Below are positions 8,560 through 18,522 of a stretch of DNA of 64,000 nucleotides, one piece after another (within the stretch, counting starts at the first letter, position 1; each line of letters opens with the position of its first letter). This DNA comes from Melioribacter sp. (lineage in GTDB: Bacteria > Bacteroidota > Ignavibacteria > Ignavibacteriales > Melioribacteraceae), in NCBI GenBank assembly GCA_023250955.1, contig JAHEZQ010000013.1, positions 32,951-96,950 on the forward strand. Direction: 5' to 3'. Below the pieces are notes generated by a model. It saw nothing but the letters and a program-made list of their open reading frames with translations. It was not told where the DNA came from and did not search any database. The position numbers were made by a program, and so were the translations under genes.

Positions 8560-10665
8560 ATGGTTTATACCAAAGAAGTACAAATAGGAAAACAAAAATT
8601 AATTTTTGAAACAGGAAAACTAGCCAAGCAGGCTAATGGCGCTGTTATGGTTCGCTATGGCGATACAATGGTTTTAGTTACTGCTGTAGCAGGAGAATTA
8701 CGACCGGATGTTGATTTCTTTCCGCTCAGCGTTGAGTATAGAGAAAAAGCATTTGCGGCAGGAAAAATTCCTGGTGGATTTTTTAAACGCGAGGGAAAAC
8801 CTACAGATAAAGAAGTTCTTACATCACGATTGATTGACCGTCCGCTTCGTCCGCTCTTTTCAGATAATTACAGAAATGATACTCAAGTAGCAGCATTCGT
8901 TTATTCTTACGACAGCGAAAATGATTCGGATGTAATTGCAGCTTGCGCAGCTTCGGCAGCACTAACAATTTCAGATATTCCTTTTCTTGAACCAATCGGC
9001 GAAGTTAGAGTTGGAAGAATCAACGGCGAGTTCGTTATTAATCCTACACTTCAAGAACTTGAATTGAGCGATATTGAATTAGTTGTTGCAGGAACAGAAA
9101 GTTCGATCATGATGGTTGAAGGTGAAGCAAAAGAATTGAGCGAACAGGTTATGCTTGATGCACTTAAATTTGCTCACACAGAAATCAAAAAAATAATTGA
9201 AGTTCTGAAAGAACTAAGACAGCTTTGCGGCAAACCTAAAATGGAAGTTGCTGAAAAGGTTGTTGATCAAAATTTATTTAACGACATATCAGCACTTGCA
9301 CATGATAAATTCAAAGCGATTGTATCTTCAGTTTTGGCAAAAGAAGAAAGATCGGCACAGAACCATACATTAACAGATGAAATTCTTGCTGCTCTTGCTG
9401 AAAAATATCCTGAACAAGAATCAGCAATCAAAGAAATTCTTCATGATATGGAAAAAGATTTGATGCGTAAAAGAATTCTTGATGAAGGATTACGTCTTGA
9501 TGGAAGAAATACTACTCAGATAAGACCAATAACAATCGAACTTGGAATTCTACCGCGACCGCATGCAACGGCACTTTTCACACGCGGAGAAACTCAAAGT
9601 TTAACCACTTTAACTTTGGGTGCCAAAGGCGATGAACAAATTATTGACGGACTTCAACCTGAATATAAAAAACGGTTTCTACTTCATTACAACTTTCCAC
9701 CATTCAGTGTTGGTGAAACCGGAAGATTTTCTGGTGTTGGAAGAAGAGAAGTCGGACATGGTAATTTAGCAGAACGCTCACTTAAAAATATTATTCCAGC
9801 AGAAGAAAAATTCCCTTACATCGTCCGCTTGAACTCTGATATTCTTGAATCGAACGGATCATCATCTATGGCAACTGTTTGTGCAGGCTCTTTAGCATTG
9901 ATGGAGGGCGGGGTTCCAGTTAAATGTGCTATCGCCGGAATTGCAATGGGACTTGTTAAAGAAAAAGAAAAATTTGCAATTCTCTCCGATATACTTGGTA
10001 ACGAAGATCATCTTGGTGATATGGATTTCAAAGTTGCCGGTTCTGAAAACGGAATCACTGGCTTGCAGATGGATATAAAAATTCAGGGCATCTCATACGA
10101 GATCATGGAAAAAGCTCTAGCTCAAGCTAAAGAAGGAAGATTACATATTCTTAAAATCATGAATGAAGCGATCGCGGAAGCAAAGCCAAATATTTCCAAC
10201 TACGCACCTAGAATTTTTACAACTAAGGTTCCAACAGAAAAAATAGGGGCTGTAATCGGGCCAGGTGGAAAAGTTATTCAGAAGATGCAGAAAGATTTTT
10301 GTGTAGATATTAATATTGAAGACGATGGAACAGTAAGTATAGCAGGACAAGATGCAACACTTGCCAAAGCTGCAAAAGAATATATTAAACTGCTTGTTTC
10401 TGAACCTGAAGTTGGAAAAAATTATACCGGTAAGATTATGAAGATAACAGACTTTGGCGCCTTTGTAGAAATTTTACCCGGCACACAAGGACTTCTCCAT
10501 ATTTCACAGATAGATAATAAACGTGTTAATAAGGTAACAGATGTTTTGAAAGAAGGAGAAATGGTAAAAGTTAAATTGCTCGCCGTAGAAGGCGGTAAGT
10601 TCTCTCTTTCTAGAAAAGCATTATTAAATGAATCTATAAGTCAGGATTCAGAGGAAAAAGAATAG
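8560..10665 (+). CDS. pnp: Polynucleotide phosphorylase
   Basis: A 3'-to-5' phosphorolytic exoribonuclease of the RNA-decay machinery. Two RNase PH-like core domains (about 1-220 and 310-545) flank a helical domain. The second core has G-R-x-T-T-Q-I-R-P-I and the G-E-T-Q-S-L active-site region. A KH domain follows with I-G-x-V-I-G-P-G-G-K, then an S1 domain beginning Y-T-G-K-I-M-K-I-T-D-F-G-A-F-V. Length (701) is normal. Last gene of the cluster; a strong terminator begins six bases after the stop. Confidence 0.98.
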   Translation: MVYTKEVQIGKQKLIFETGKLAKQANGAVMVRYGDTMVLVTAVAGELRPDVDFFPLSVEYREKAFAAGKIPGGFFKREGKPTDKEVLTSRLIDRPLRPLFSDNYRNDTQVAAFVYSYDSENDSDVIAACAASAALTISDIPFLEPIGEVRVGRINGEFVINPTLQELELSDIELVVAGTESSIMMVEGEAKELSEQVMLDALKFAHTEIKKIIEVLKELRQLCGKPKMEVAEKVVDQNLFNDISALAHDKFKAIVSSVLAKEERSAQNHTLTDEILAALAEKYPEQESAIKEILHDMEKDLMRKRILDEGLRLDGRNTTQIRPITIELGILPRPHATALFTRGETQSLTTLTLGAKGDEQIIDGLQPEYKKRFLLHYNFPPFSVGETGRFSGVGRREVGHGNLAERSLKNIIPAEEKFPYIVRLNSDILESNGSSSMATVCAGSLALMEGGVPVKCAIAGIAMGLVKEKEKFAILSDILGNEDHLGDMDFKVAGSENGITGLQMDIKIQGISYEIMEKALAQAKEGRLHILKIMNEAIAEAKPNISNYAPRIFTTKVPTEKIGAVIGPGGKVIQKMQKDFCVDINIEDDGTVSIAGQDATLAKAAKEYIKLLVSEPEVGKNYTGKIMKITDFGAFVEILPGTQGLLHISQIDNKRVNKVTDVLKEGEMVKVKLLAVEGGKFSLSRKALLNESISQDSEEKE

Positions 10666-10671
10666 TTTAAT

Positions 10672-10705
10672 AAATGAATCCCAATTTATTTGGGATTCAT
10701 TTTTA
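10672..10705 (+). terminator. Intrinsic terminator after pnp
   Basis: A 13-base perfect inverted repeat (10672-10684 with 10690-10702, core AATGAATCCCAA) with a five-base loop, running into TTTTTATTATA. It closes the rimP-to-pnp operon. Confidence 0.85.
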
Positions 10706-10747
10706 TTATACAAAGTGTTTTTTGGAAATTTTAGAAAGAGTTATTAA

Positions 10748-11815
10748 ATGAAAATCGGAAATCTCGATATAGGCAGAAAACTATTTTTAGCCCCAATGGC
10801 TGAGGTTACCGACTCTTCTTTCAGAAAAATATGTAAAGAGCAGCAAGCGGGTATTACTTTTACTCAGATGGTAAGTGCGGATGGCGTTGTAAAAAATAAT
10901 TTTGAAACTCTTCGTCATTTCTCATTTAACCGTTCTGAAAAACCGATCGGTGTTCAAATTTTAGGAAACCATCCGGAAACATTGTTTGAGGCTGTAAAAG
11001 AAATTTCTAAAATGAATCCCGACTTAATTGATCTGAATTGCGGTTGTCCCGTTGATAAAGTTTGTTCTAAAAAAATGGGCGCTGCATTATTAGATGATCC
11101 TAAAATACTTTCTAATTTGGTGCGCAAGATGGTGGACGGGTCAAATGGTGTTCCCATTTCTGTTAAACTTAGGTTAGGAAAAGATAAATCGGCTGTAAAT
11201 GTTTTGGAAAATGCAAAAGCAGTAGAAGATAACGGCGGTACTTTGATTTTTGTGCATGCAAGAACACGTGCGGATAAATATGATATGAACGCCGATTGGA
11301 GCTGGCTTAAAAAAGTTAAAGAAGCTGTAAATATTCCTGTTGTTGGAAATGGATCAATGTTTACACCTCACGATGTTAAAGAAATGATAGATACAACTGG
11401 TTGCGATTCCGCCATGATTGCACGCGGTGCATTAGGTAATCCGTTTATATTCTCACGTTTTCAAGTCTTAATGGAAAAAGGAATTGATCCGGGAGAACCA
11501 GACGCTTTTGTTGTTCGAGACACATTGTTAAGACATATAAAAAATTTGGAAGAAGAATTTGGCGAACTGCTAGCTTTAGATAAAGCTAAAAAAAATTCAA
11601 TCTGGTATTTCAAAAATTATACTGGAATTAATTCTCTACTTGAAAAAATATTTTCTGTAAAAAAATTGAATACGCTTCGCGAGCTCATTATTGATCATGC
11701 GGAAATAATAATGAGTAGTTCCAAAGAAATTCATATTAAGGAAGAGATTCACAAAAAATTTCAAAAGAAAGTTCTATTCTGGCTAACCGATCAAAATATT
11801 AGCGCGCTTGGATAG
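10748..11815 (+). CDS. dusB: tRNA-dihydrouridine synthase (DusB-like)
   Basis: A flavin-dependent enzyme that reduces uridine to dihydrouridine in tRNA D-loops. The TIM-barrel motifs are L-A-P-M-A-E-V-T-D-S-S-F-R at the N-terminus, D-L-N-C-G-C-P-V-D-K-V with the catalytic cysteine, K-L-R-L-G, H-A-R-T, V-V-G-N-G-S and M-I-A-R-G-A-L-G-N-P. Length 355 includes the helical C-terminal RNA-binding domain. It is alone after the pnp terminator and is followed 18 bases later by the RNase E/G gene. Dus subfamily (A, B or C) is inferred from general resemblance; the synthase call is firm. Confidence 0.92.
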   Translation: MKIGNLDIGRKLFLAPMAEVTDSSFRKICKEQQAGITFTQMVSADGVVKNNFETLRHFSFNRSEKPIGVQILGNHPETLFEAVKEISKMNPDLIDLNCGCPVDKVCSKKMGAALLDDPKILSNLVRKMVDGSNGVPISVKLRLGKDKSAVNVLENAKAVEDNGGTLIFVHARTRADKYDMNADWSWLKKVKEAVNIPVVGNGSMFTPHDVKEMIDTTGCDSAMIARGALGNPFIFSRFQVLMEKGIDPGEPDAFVVRDTLLRHIKNLEEEFGELLALDKAKKNSIWYFKNYTGINSLLEKIFSVKKLNTLRELIIDHAEIIMSSSKEIHIKEEIHKKFQKKVLFWLTDQNISALG

Positions 11816-11833
11816 GAACAAAAAGGTTTTTAA

Positions 11834-13459
11834 ATGAATAAAGAAATTATTATTAGTTCTTCAACATCGCAGAACCACGTTGCGATAACTGAAGACGGCA
11901 ATCTGGTTGATTTCTTTGTAGATCATCCGGAAAAAAGAAGAATGGTGGGAGACGTATTTTTAGGAAAAGTTGCTAGAGTATTACCCGGTATTCGCGCAGT
12001 ATTTATAGACATAGGATTAAAGCATGATGCTTTTCTTCATTTTTCTGATATTGGCGACCGTACCGATGCATTAAAAGATATGCTTGATGAAGATGAGGAA
12101 GCTGATGATGGAACAGATGAAGAAGAAACTGAACCACAAGCACAAACCCAAGATCAAACTTCTGTTCAAACTCAACCGCAGGAACAAAAACCGGTAAGGG
12201 ATAAAGATAGACACGAACATCGAGAACAGAGACAAATTCCTAAGCTGCATAAAGGGGAATCAATATTAATTCAGATTATTAAAGAGCCAGTTAAAGATAA
12301 AGGCGTTAGATGTACTTCGTCTATTTCTATACCTGGAAGATTTTGCGTTTTACTTCCTCTAGATAATAAAGTTGGTGTTTCAAAGAAGATATATGATTTT
12401 AGAGAGCGGAAAAGATTACGAAGAATTGCACGGGGAATAATTCCTTCCAATTGCGGATTGATAATTAGAACGGCAGCTAAAGATCAAACTGAAGAAGCGC
12501 TTTCCGGTGACTTGAGATATCTTGTAAAGATTTGGGAAGACATGCAGGAAGATGCAAAGAAACAAGAACCACCAGCACTTTTATATAAAGATCTTAGCAC
12601 TACAATCAGCGTAATAAGAGATTTGTTCACACCTGATGTATCAAAAGTTTTTGTTGATTCCAAAAAACTTTATAAAGAAGTACGCAACTATGTTCAGTTC
12701 ATTCAACCGGGACTTCTTGATAGAATAGAATTATTTAAACAAGATGAACCGATTTTTGAAGCATTTAAAATTGATGAACAAATCAAAGGTTTGATGGGAC
12801 GAAAAGTTTCTCTGCCAAGCGGAGGACACATTGTAATAGAACATACGGAAGCGATGGTTGTTATTGATGTAAACAGCGGACGTTATGCAGCGAAAAAAGA
12901 ACAAGAACTTAATTCTCTCAAAACGGATTTAGAAGCTTCACGCGAAATTGTCCGCCAGTTACGTTTGCGTGATATCGGAGGATTAATAGTTGTAGATTTC
13001 ATAGATCTTGAAGATGAAAAGAATCGTAAAAAGATTTATGATGAACTAAAGAAAGAATTTAAAAAAGACCGCGCTAAAATTGCAATGCTTCCGATGACAG
13101 AATTCGGATTAATGCAAATTACGCGCGAACGAATCCGAGAGAATATTGTTCAGTCTATGAACGATGCTTGTCCGTATTGTGCTGGCACAGGATTGCTTAC
13201 TAAGAAATCAAATCTGATTCACGAAATAGAGCATTGGTTAAAACGTTATCATGTTGAAGGAAAATCCAAATATTTAACATTAAAAGTTCATCCTTCACTT
13301 GGTCTAAAACTCAGAGAAGGATTTATATCCCGACTTACAAAATTTCAATTAAAATATTTTGTAAAAATAAAACTTCAAGAAGAAGAAAAAATAAATCCTC
13401 AGAATTATTATTTCTTAACAACTAAAACAGGTATAGATATAACTAACGATTTTAATTAA
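11834..13459 (+). CDS. rng: Ribonuclease E/G family endoribonuclease
   Basis: A single-strand-specific endoribonuclease for rRNA maturation and mRNA decay. An S1-like domain starts at about residue 38 and is interrupted by an acidic then glutamine-rich linker (about 81-137). The RNase H-like and DNase I-like catalytic parts carry V-V-I-D-V-N-S-G-R and L-I-V-V-D-F-I-D, the metal-binding aspartates. The zinc-link CPYC stands in N-D-A-C-P-Y-C-A-G-T-G. At 541 residues with no long C-terminal scaffold it is closer to RNase G than to RNase E. The linker is longer than in E. coli RNase G. Confidence 0.93.
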   Translation: MNKEIIISSSTSQNHVAITEDGNLVDFFVDHPEKRRMVGDVFLGKVARVLPGIRAVFIDIGLKHDAFLHFSDIGDRTDALKDMLDEDEEADDGTDEEETEPQAQTQDQTSVQTQPQEQKPVRDKDRHEHREQRQIPKLHKGESILIQIIKEPVKDKGVRCTSSISIPGRFCVLLPLDNKVGVSKKIYDFRERKRLRRIARGIIPSNCGLIIRTAAKDQTEEALSGDLRYLVKIWEDMQEDAKKQEPPALLYKDLSTTISVIRDLFTPDVSKVFVDSKKLYKEVRNYVQFIQPGLLDRIELFKQDEPIFEAFKIDEQIKGLMGRKVSLPSGGHIVIEHTEAMVVIDVNSGRYAAKKEQELNSLKTDLEASREIVRQLRLRDIGGLIVVDFIDLEDEKNRKKIYDELKKEFKKDRAKIAMLPMTEFGLMQITRERIRENIVQSMNDACPYCAGTGLLTKKSNLIHEIEHWLKRYHVEGKSKYLTLKVHPSLGLKLREGFISRLTKFQLKYFVKIKLQEEEKINPQNYYFLTTKTGIDITNDFN

Positions 13460-13493
13460 GAGAAAATCTTAAGCCGTATAATTAAGATCAAAT

Positions 13494-13525
13494 TTTGTTA
13501 ATTTTCAGACAACAAATTATTTATT
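13494..13525 (+). promoter_or_regulatory. Possible weak promoter upstream of the transaldolase gene
   Basis: TTTG at 13494-13497, 20 bases, then TATTTATT at 13518-13525. Spacing fits the Bacteroidota promoter form, but the -7 element lacks the final TTTG. Confidence 0.35.
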
Positions 13526-13544
13526 AATATAGTAAGAGAATATT

Positions 13545-14189
13545 ATGAAATTCTTTATAGATACCGCTAATATAAATGAAATTAAAGAAGCCGCTTCTTA
13601 TGGTTTGCTGGATGGTGTAACAACAAATCCGTCTTTAGTTGCAAAGGAAGGAAAAAATTTCCGTGCACTTTTAGATGAAATCATAAAGATAGTAGATGGA
13701 CCAATAAGTGCAGAAGTTGTTTCAACCGATTATGACGGAATTATGAAGGAAGCGCATGAACTTGCAAAGATCCATAGAAATATTGTTGTTAAAGTTCCGC
13801 TGATCAAAGAAGGAATCAAAGCTGTTAAGTCGTTAAGCGGAGAAGGAATCAATACAAATGTTACTTTGTGTTTCTCGCCTTCACAAGCATTACTTGCTGC
13901 AAAAGCGGGCGCAACTTATATTTCTCCGTTTGTTGGACGATTGGATGATATAAGCCACGATGGTATGGAATTAATTCAGCAAATAATCCAGATATACAAT
14001 AATTATAATTTTAAAACTCAAGTTCTTGTTGCAAGTATTAGACATCCACTTCACGTTGTTGATGCAGCGCTAATGGGTGCACATGTTGCAACAATGCCGT
14101 TTGATGTAATTAATAAATTATTTAAACATCCGCTTACTGATTTGGGTCTTGAAAAATTCTTAAGTGATTGGAAAAAATTAAATCAATAA
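13545..14189 (+). CDS. Transaldolase / fructose-6-phosphate aldolase family protein
   Basis: A small (214-residue) single-domain class I aldolase of the TalC/MipB subfamily. The N-terminus [16 protein letters not shown] and G-V-T-T-N-P-S-L are diagnostic. The Schiff-base lysine is K83 in V-V-K-V-P-L. The T-N-V-T-L-C-F-S segment and the S-P-F-V-G-R-L-D-D phosphate-binding region follow. Small members are either transaldolases of the pentose phosphate pathway or fructose-6-phosphate aldolases. Sequence alone does not separate them here, although the stand-alone small form is usually the cell's transaldolase in this kind of bacterium. Confidence 0.92.
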   Translation: MKFFIDTANINEIKEAASYGLLDGVTTNPSLVAKEGKNFRALLDEIIKIVDGPISAEVVSTDYDGIMKEAHELAKIHRNIVVKVPLIKEGIKAVKSLSGEGINTNVTLCFSPSQALLAAKAGATYISPFVGRLDDISHDGMELIQQIIQIYNNYNFKTQVLVASIRHPLHVVDAALMGAHVATMPFDVINKLFKHPLTDLGLEKFLSDWKKLNQ

Positions 14190-14194
14190 CTGTT

Positions 14195-15277
14195 ATGAAA
14201 AAAACAAAATTTTATTCGATTCATGAAAAACTTGGTGCAAAGATTGTAGATTTTGCGGGTTATAGTATGCCTGTACAATATTCTTCTATCATAGCGGAAC
14301 ACAAAGCGGTTCGTACTTCGGTCGGCGTGTTCGATGTTTCCCACATGGGTGAAGTATTTATTAAGGGTGACAAAGCGTTGGAATTTGTTCAGCACATTAC
14401 AGTCAACGATGCATCCCTTCTTACAAACGGAAGAGTACAATACTCTGCTATGTGTTATCCGGATGGAGGAATAGTAGATGATCTTCTTGTTTATAGAATC
14501 AGTGATAAAGAATTTTTGCTTGTTGTTAATGCTTCCAACAAGGATAAAGATTTTAATTGGATGAAAGAAAATAATAAGTTTGGTGTTCAAATTGATGATG
14601 AGAGCGATGAATATTCTCTTTTGGCCGTACAAGGACCAAATTCGAAAAACGTAATTCAAAAAATTTGCAATAAACCTTTGGATTTAGAATACTATCATTT
14701 CTTCTTTGCTAAAATTGCAGGGATTGATATGATCATTTCCCGCACAGGATATACCGGCGAACTTGGTTATGAATTATATTTTAAAGGTAATGAATCCGAT
14801 GCAGAAAAAGTTTGGAATGCATTATTTGAAAATGGTAAAGAATATGATATTCAGCCTGTTGGTTTAGGTGCCCGCGATTCTCTTCGTCTGGAAATGGGTT
14901 TTTGTTTATACGGAAACGATATTGATCAAACAACAAATACTTTAGAAGCAGGGCTTGGCTGGATTACCAAATTAAAGAAACAAGAATTTATTTCTAAAGA
15001 TATTTTGGTAAAAGTAAAAGAAGAAGGTTTGAAAAGAAAATTAGTCCCAATTGTTTCCACTGAGAAAGCATTTCCAAGGCATGGTTATGATTTGTCAGTA
15101 GATGGAAAAATTGTGGGACATATTACAAGCGGAACAGTAAGTCCAATACTTGAAAAAGCAATTGCATTGGGTTATGTTGAAATTCAGCATGCTAAAGAAG
15201 GTGGCAAAATAAATTTTTTAATTCGGGGCAAGGAAGTACCTGCTATTATTACTAAACTACCTTTTGTGAAAAACTAA
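14195..15277 (+). CDS. gcvT: Glycine cleavage system T protein (aminomethyltransferase)
   Basis: GcvT transfers the methylene group from H-protein-bound aminomethyl to tetrahydrofolate. Motifs: an N-terminal F-A-G-Y-S-M-P-V-Q-Y, F-D-V-S-H-M-G-E, G-G-I-V-D-D-L-L-V-Y, R-T-G-Y-T-G-E-L-G-Y-E and L-G-A-R-D-S-L-R-L-E, all in family order. The frame opens at 14168, but the ATG at 14195 gives the normal 360-residue length and avoids nine extra residues overlapping the upstream gene. The H, P and L proteins are not nearby. It is followed one base later by comB. Confidence 0.96.
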   Translation: MKKTKFYSIHEKLGAKIVDFAGYSMPVQYSSIIAEHKAVRTSVGVFDVSHMGEVFIKGDKALEFVQHITVNDASLLTNGRVQYSAMCYPDGGIVDDLLVYRISDKEFLLVVNASNKDKDFNWMKENNKFGVQIDDESDEYSLLAVQGPNSKNVIQKICNKPLDLEYYHFFFAKIAGIDMIISRTGYTGELGYELYFKGNESDAEKVWNALFENGKEYDIQPVGLGARDSLRLEMGFCLYGNDIDQTTNTLEAGLGWITKLKKQEFISKDILVKVKEEGLKRKLVPIVSTEKAFPRHGYDLSVDGKIVGHITSGTVSPILEKAIALGYVEIQHAKEGGKINFLIRGKEVPAIITKLPFVKN

Positions 15278-15278
15278 T

Positions 15279-16022
15279 ATGAAAATTAACGTCCATTATA
15301 CTACTCAACAATTTGATGAACTCTATTTTACAGGAAAAACTTCCGTAGTAATTGATGTTCTGCGTGCTTCCACAGTAATAGTTACAGCGTTAAAGAATGG
15401 TGCCCGCGAAGTTATTCCGGTTGGTACTGTTGATTTTGCTATGAAGGTTTCCGGTAACGCATTTGGCGGACAGACAATTCTTGGCGGTGAGCGTAATACC
15501 AAAAAGGTTGAAGGATTCAATCTTGGTAATTCTCCATTAGAATATAAACCGGAAATCGTTTCCGGTAAATCAATTATTCTTTATACAACCAACGGTACTA
15601 AAGCAATTGTGAAAACAAAATTTTCGGAAAATCTTTATATCTGTTGTTTCAATAATTTACCGGCAATTGCTGAACAGCTGTTAAAACTTAATAAAGATGT
15701 AGAAATTGTTTGCGGCGGTACAAACGGTAACTTCAATATGGAAGATGCAGTTTGTGCCGGTAATTTAATTAGTGAACTGCAAAAAGTTGATAAGGCCATT
15801 GAAATAGCTGATTCCGGGAGAGCCAGTTTAGTTCTTTATAAATCTTTTGGAAAAAGTATTGCTAAGATGTTAAAACAAACCGAACATGGTAAGCTGTTGG
15901 TCGAAAATGGATTTTTAGCCGACATCAAAGAATGTGCACAGTTTGGAACTACAGATATGATTCCGTATTATCTATCGGGTGCTATTAAAAAATTGGATGT
16001 AGTTGCACCGCATGAACAATAA
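15279..16022 (+). CDS. comB: 2-phosphosulfolactate phosphatase family protein (ComB)
   Basis: A 247-residue ComB-family protein. Motifs: V-V-I-D-V-L-R-A-S-T-V-I-V-T-A-L near the start, L-G-G-E-R and G-F-N-L-G-N-S-P-L-E-Y, then T-T-N-G-T-K-A-I and V-C-G-G-T-N-G. In methanogens ComB removes phosphate from 2-phosphosulfolactate during coenzyme M synthesis. Many bacteria without coenzyme M carry homologues of unsettled role. No comA or comC lies nearby. It is tightly linked to gcvT and followed by ftsK. Family assignment is strong; substrate is not established. Confidence 0.88.
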   Translation: MKINVHYTTQQFDELYFTGKTSVVIDVLRASTVIVTALKNGAREVIPVGTVDFAMKVSGNAFGGQTILGGERNTKKVEGFNLGNSPLEYKPEIVSGKSIILYTTNGTKAIVKTKFSENLYICCFNNLPAIAEQLLKLNKDVEIVCGGTNGNFNMEDAVCAGNLISELQKVDKAIEIADSGRASLVLYKSFGKSIAKMLKQTEHGKLLVENGFLADIKECAQFGTTDMIPYYLSGAIKKLDVVAPHEQ

Positions 16023-16049
16023 CTTTAACGAACCTAAAATTTCATAAAG

Positions 16050-18521
16050 ATGCCGAAGAAAAATAAATCAAAAGAAAATTCTTCTTCTTTAGGAGAAAAT
16101 TTTTTTGTTGTTTCTCCGGAAAAGAAAAAAAAGCTGCTTGGTATATTCTTAGTTATTCTTGCACTTCTAATTTTTTTAAGCATTCTTACTTACTCAAGAT
16201 ATGATGAATCATATTTCTCTTATAAATTTTTAGACCTCTTTGGATTTGGTTCTAATCCCGAATTAGCAAATAAAGCTGCTACCACACATAATTGGCTTGG
16301 AATTTTAGGTGCATATGTTTCCCATTTCTTAATTCGCTCAACCATCGGTTACTTTTCAATAATTTTTCCAGTAATAATGTTTATTTGGGGCTATTCAGTA
16401 TTACGTAAAGTCAATGAATATAAACTTGCCCTGTACCTTTCCAACTTTTTAATTGTAATGGGAATTTTACTCTCAACATTTTTCGGTATGATTCAATTTA
16501 CGCCGGAGATTTCTCTTTTAACTGATTATTATGAGCTATCAGGCAAGATTGGATTGTTCTTTGGAACAGTAATCAGCAGATTGTTGGGTGGTGTAGGAAG
16601 TATAATATTTCTAAGCACAGCTATGTTGGTTACAATGATAATTGCGTTTGATTTTAAATTCAGCTCGTTATTGGAATTTCTAAAAGGCCTTTTCAGAAGG
16701 GAAGAAACTGATGAAGAAATAAAAATTAAAATTCCTAACGATGAAAAATCAGATGAAAATCTTTCTAAGATAAAAAATTTACGCGGTGAAAGTAAATTGA
16801 GATCTCTGTTTAAGAGCAAAGATGAAGAATTAGATGCAGAAGATGAAATTACTGCTGAAACAAAAATTACTATCGTAAAAAAAGATCAACAGGAAAAATT
16901 CCCAGAAGCAGCCGAAAAAATTGGTGATCGGCTTAAATCTAAAAAAGCAGAATTAAAACCGAAGGAAGATGATGAAATTATTCCTGCAGTGGATAAAGAT
17001 GCTGAAGCTGCTATGCCTGATCAATGGGATGAAAAAATTAATTACACACCTCCAACTTTAGATCTTTTAATTCCACCCGGCGATGAAGAAATTAAAGTGA
17101 ACGAAAGCGAATTAAAAAAAAATGCTGCATTGCTTAAAGATAAATTGGCTTTGTTCGATATTCAAATTGATGATATTACTGTTACTCCGGGACCGGTTGT
17201 TACACTTTACGAAATTGTTCCGGCACCGGGAGTAAAGATCAGCCGTATTGTTAGTTTGGAACATGATATTGCATTAGCATTAGCAGCGCGAGGAATTAGA
17301 ATTATTGCGCCAATACCTGGTAAAAGTGCAATCGGTGTTGAGATTCCCAATGCACACGCTACAATTGTAAGAGCAAGTTCCGTTCTGAAAAAATTAAGCG
17401 AATCTAAAGATGAATTACCTATGGCTTTAGGAAAAACAATTTCAGGCGAAGTATACATTACTGATTTAGCCAAGATGCCTCATATGCTGATTGCCGGTTC
17501 AACAGGTTCTGGGAAAAGTGTCGGTATAAATATGATTCTTGCAAGTTTAATTTATGCTAAACATCCATCTGATGTAAAATTTGTTATTGTTGATCCTAAG
17601 AAGATTGAGCTCTCATTCTATAAAAGGTTAAGTAAACATTTTCTTGCAGTATCACCGGATCTTGAAGAAGAAATCATAACAAATCCTTCCAACGCACTTC
17701 TTGTTCTTAAAGCTGTAGAATACGAAATGGAAAAACGTTATGATAAACTTGCTAAGGTTGGAGTTAGAAATATTGTTGACTACAATAAAAAAGTTTTGAA
17801 TCCGAAATCGAGACCGAAAGACACGGATGAGATGAAATTCCACAAACTTCCATATATAATTATTGTTATTGATGAGTTGGCTGACCTAATGATTACTTCA
17901 GGTAAAGAAGTGGAAGAACCGATTGCTCGTCTTGCTCAGCTTGCACGTGCTGTCGGAATACATTTGATACTTGCAACGCAGCGGCCTTCTGTTAATGTTA
18001 TTACCGGTGTGATTAAAGCAAACTTCAGCGCAAGAATGGCTTACCAAGTAGCAACCAAAATAGATTCAAGAACAATTCTTGATATGAATGGTGCTGAACA
18101 ACTTTTGGGACAAGGTGATATGTTGTTCTTACCGGGAGGAATGCCTAAGCCGATCCGTATTCAAAATGCTTTTATTTCTACTGAGGAAGTTGAAAAGTTT
18201 ACAAATTTCATTTACGTTCAAAAAGGATTTTCGAAAAGATATTTTCTTCCGTCTTTGTATGATAAAAAGAAAGAAGCGCTTGGTGATTTTCTGAATGATC
18301 TTGATCCAATGTTTGAAGACGCTGCAAGAGTGATTGTAAGGCATCAGCAAGGTTCAGTATCTTTGCTTCAGAGAAGATTAAAATTAGGTTATTCACGTGC
18401 GGCTAGAATTGTGGACCAGCTTGAACAAGCTGGAATTGTTGGACCATCGGAAGGAAGTAAAGCACGTGAAGTTATTGTTGATAGTGAAGAACAATTGGAA
18501 ACAATATTAAGATCATTATAA
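16050..18521 (+). CDS. ftsK: DNA translocase FtsK
   Basis: A septal double-stranded DNA pump that clears chromosomes from the division plane and activates XerCD recombination. The N-terminus has about four membrane segments (residues 30-200). A charged linker follows (200-320), then the FtsK alpha domain, and the motor with Walker A G-S-T-G-S-G-K-S at about 482 and Walker B I-I-V-I-D-E-L-A-D. The C-terminal gamma winged helix (Q-G-S-V-S-L-L-Q-R-R-L-K-L-G-Y-S-R-A) recognises KOPS. The short linker is of SpoIIIE type. lolA starts two bases after the stop. A Xer recombinase lies at 32.8 kb. Confidence 0.97.
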   Translation: MPKKNKSKENSSSLGENFFVVSPEKKKKLLGIFLVILALLIFLSILTYSRYDESYFSYKFLDLFGFGSNPELANKAATTHNWLGILGAYVSHFLIRSTIGYFSIIFPVIMFIWGYSVLRKVNEYKLALYLSNFLIVMGILLSTFFGMIQFTPEISLLTDYYELSGKIGLFFGTVISRLLGGVGSIIFLSTAMLVTMIIAFDFKFSSLLEFLKGLFRREETDEEIKIKIPNDEKSDENLSKIKNLRGESKLRSLFKSKDEELDAEDEITAETKITIVKKDQQEKFPEAAEKIGDRLKSKKAELKPKEDDEIIPAVDKDAEAAMPDQWDEKINYTPPTLDLLIPPGDEEIKVNESELKKNAALLKDKLALFDIQIDDITVTPGPVVTLYEIVPAPGVKISRIVSLEHDIALALAARGIRIIAPIPGKSAIGVEIPNAHATIVRASSVLKKLSESKDELPMALGKTISGEVYITDLAKMPHMLIAGSTGSGKSVGINMILASLIYAKHPSDVKFVIVDPKKIELSFYKRLSKHFLAVSPDLEEEIITNPSNALLVLKAVEYEMEKRYDKLAKVGVRNIVDYNKKVLNPKSRPKDTDEMKFHKLPYIIIVIDELADLMITSGKEVEEPIARLAQLARAVGIHLILATQRPSVNVITGVIKANFSARMAYQVATKIDSRTILDMNGAEQLLGQGDMLFLPGGMPKPIRIQNAFISTEEVEKFTNFIYVQKGFSKRYFLPSLYDKKKEALGDFLNDLDPMFEDAARVIVRHQQGSVSLLQRRLKLGYSRAARIVDQLEQAGIVGPSEGSKAREVIVDSEEQLETILRSL

Positions 18522-18522
18522 A

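Noticed and set aside
14183..14659. 158-codon open frame on the minus strand
   Set aside because: It lies entirely opposite gcvT, whose family motifs are intact. No ribosome-binding site or protein-like composition supports it.
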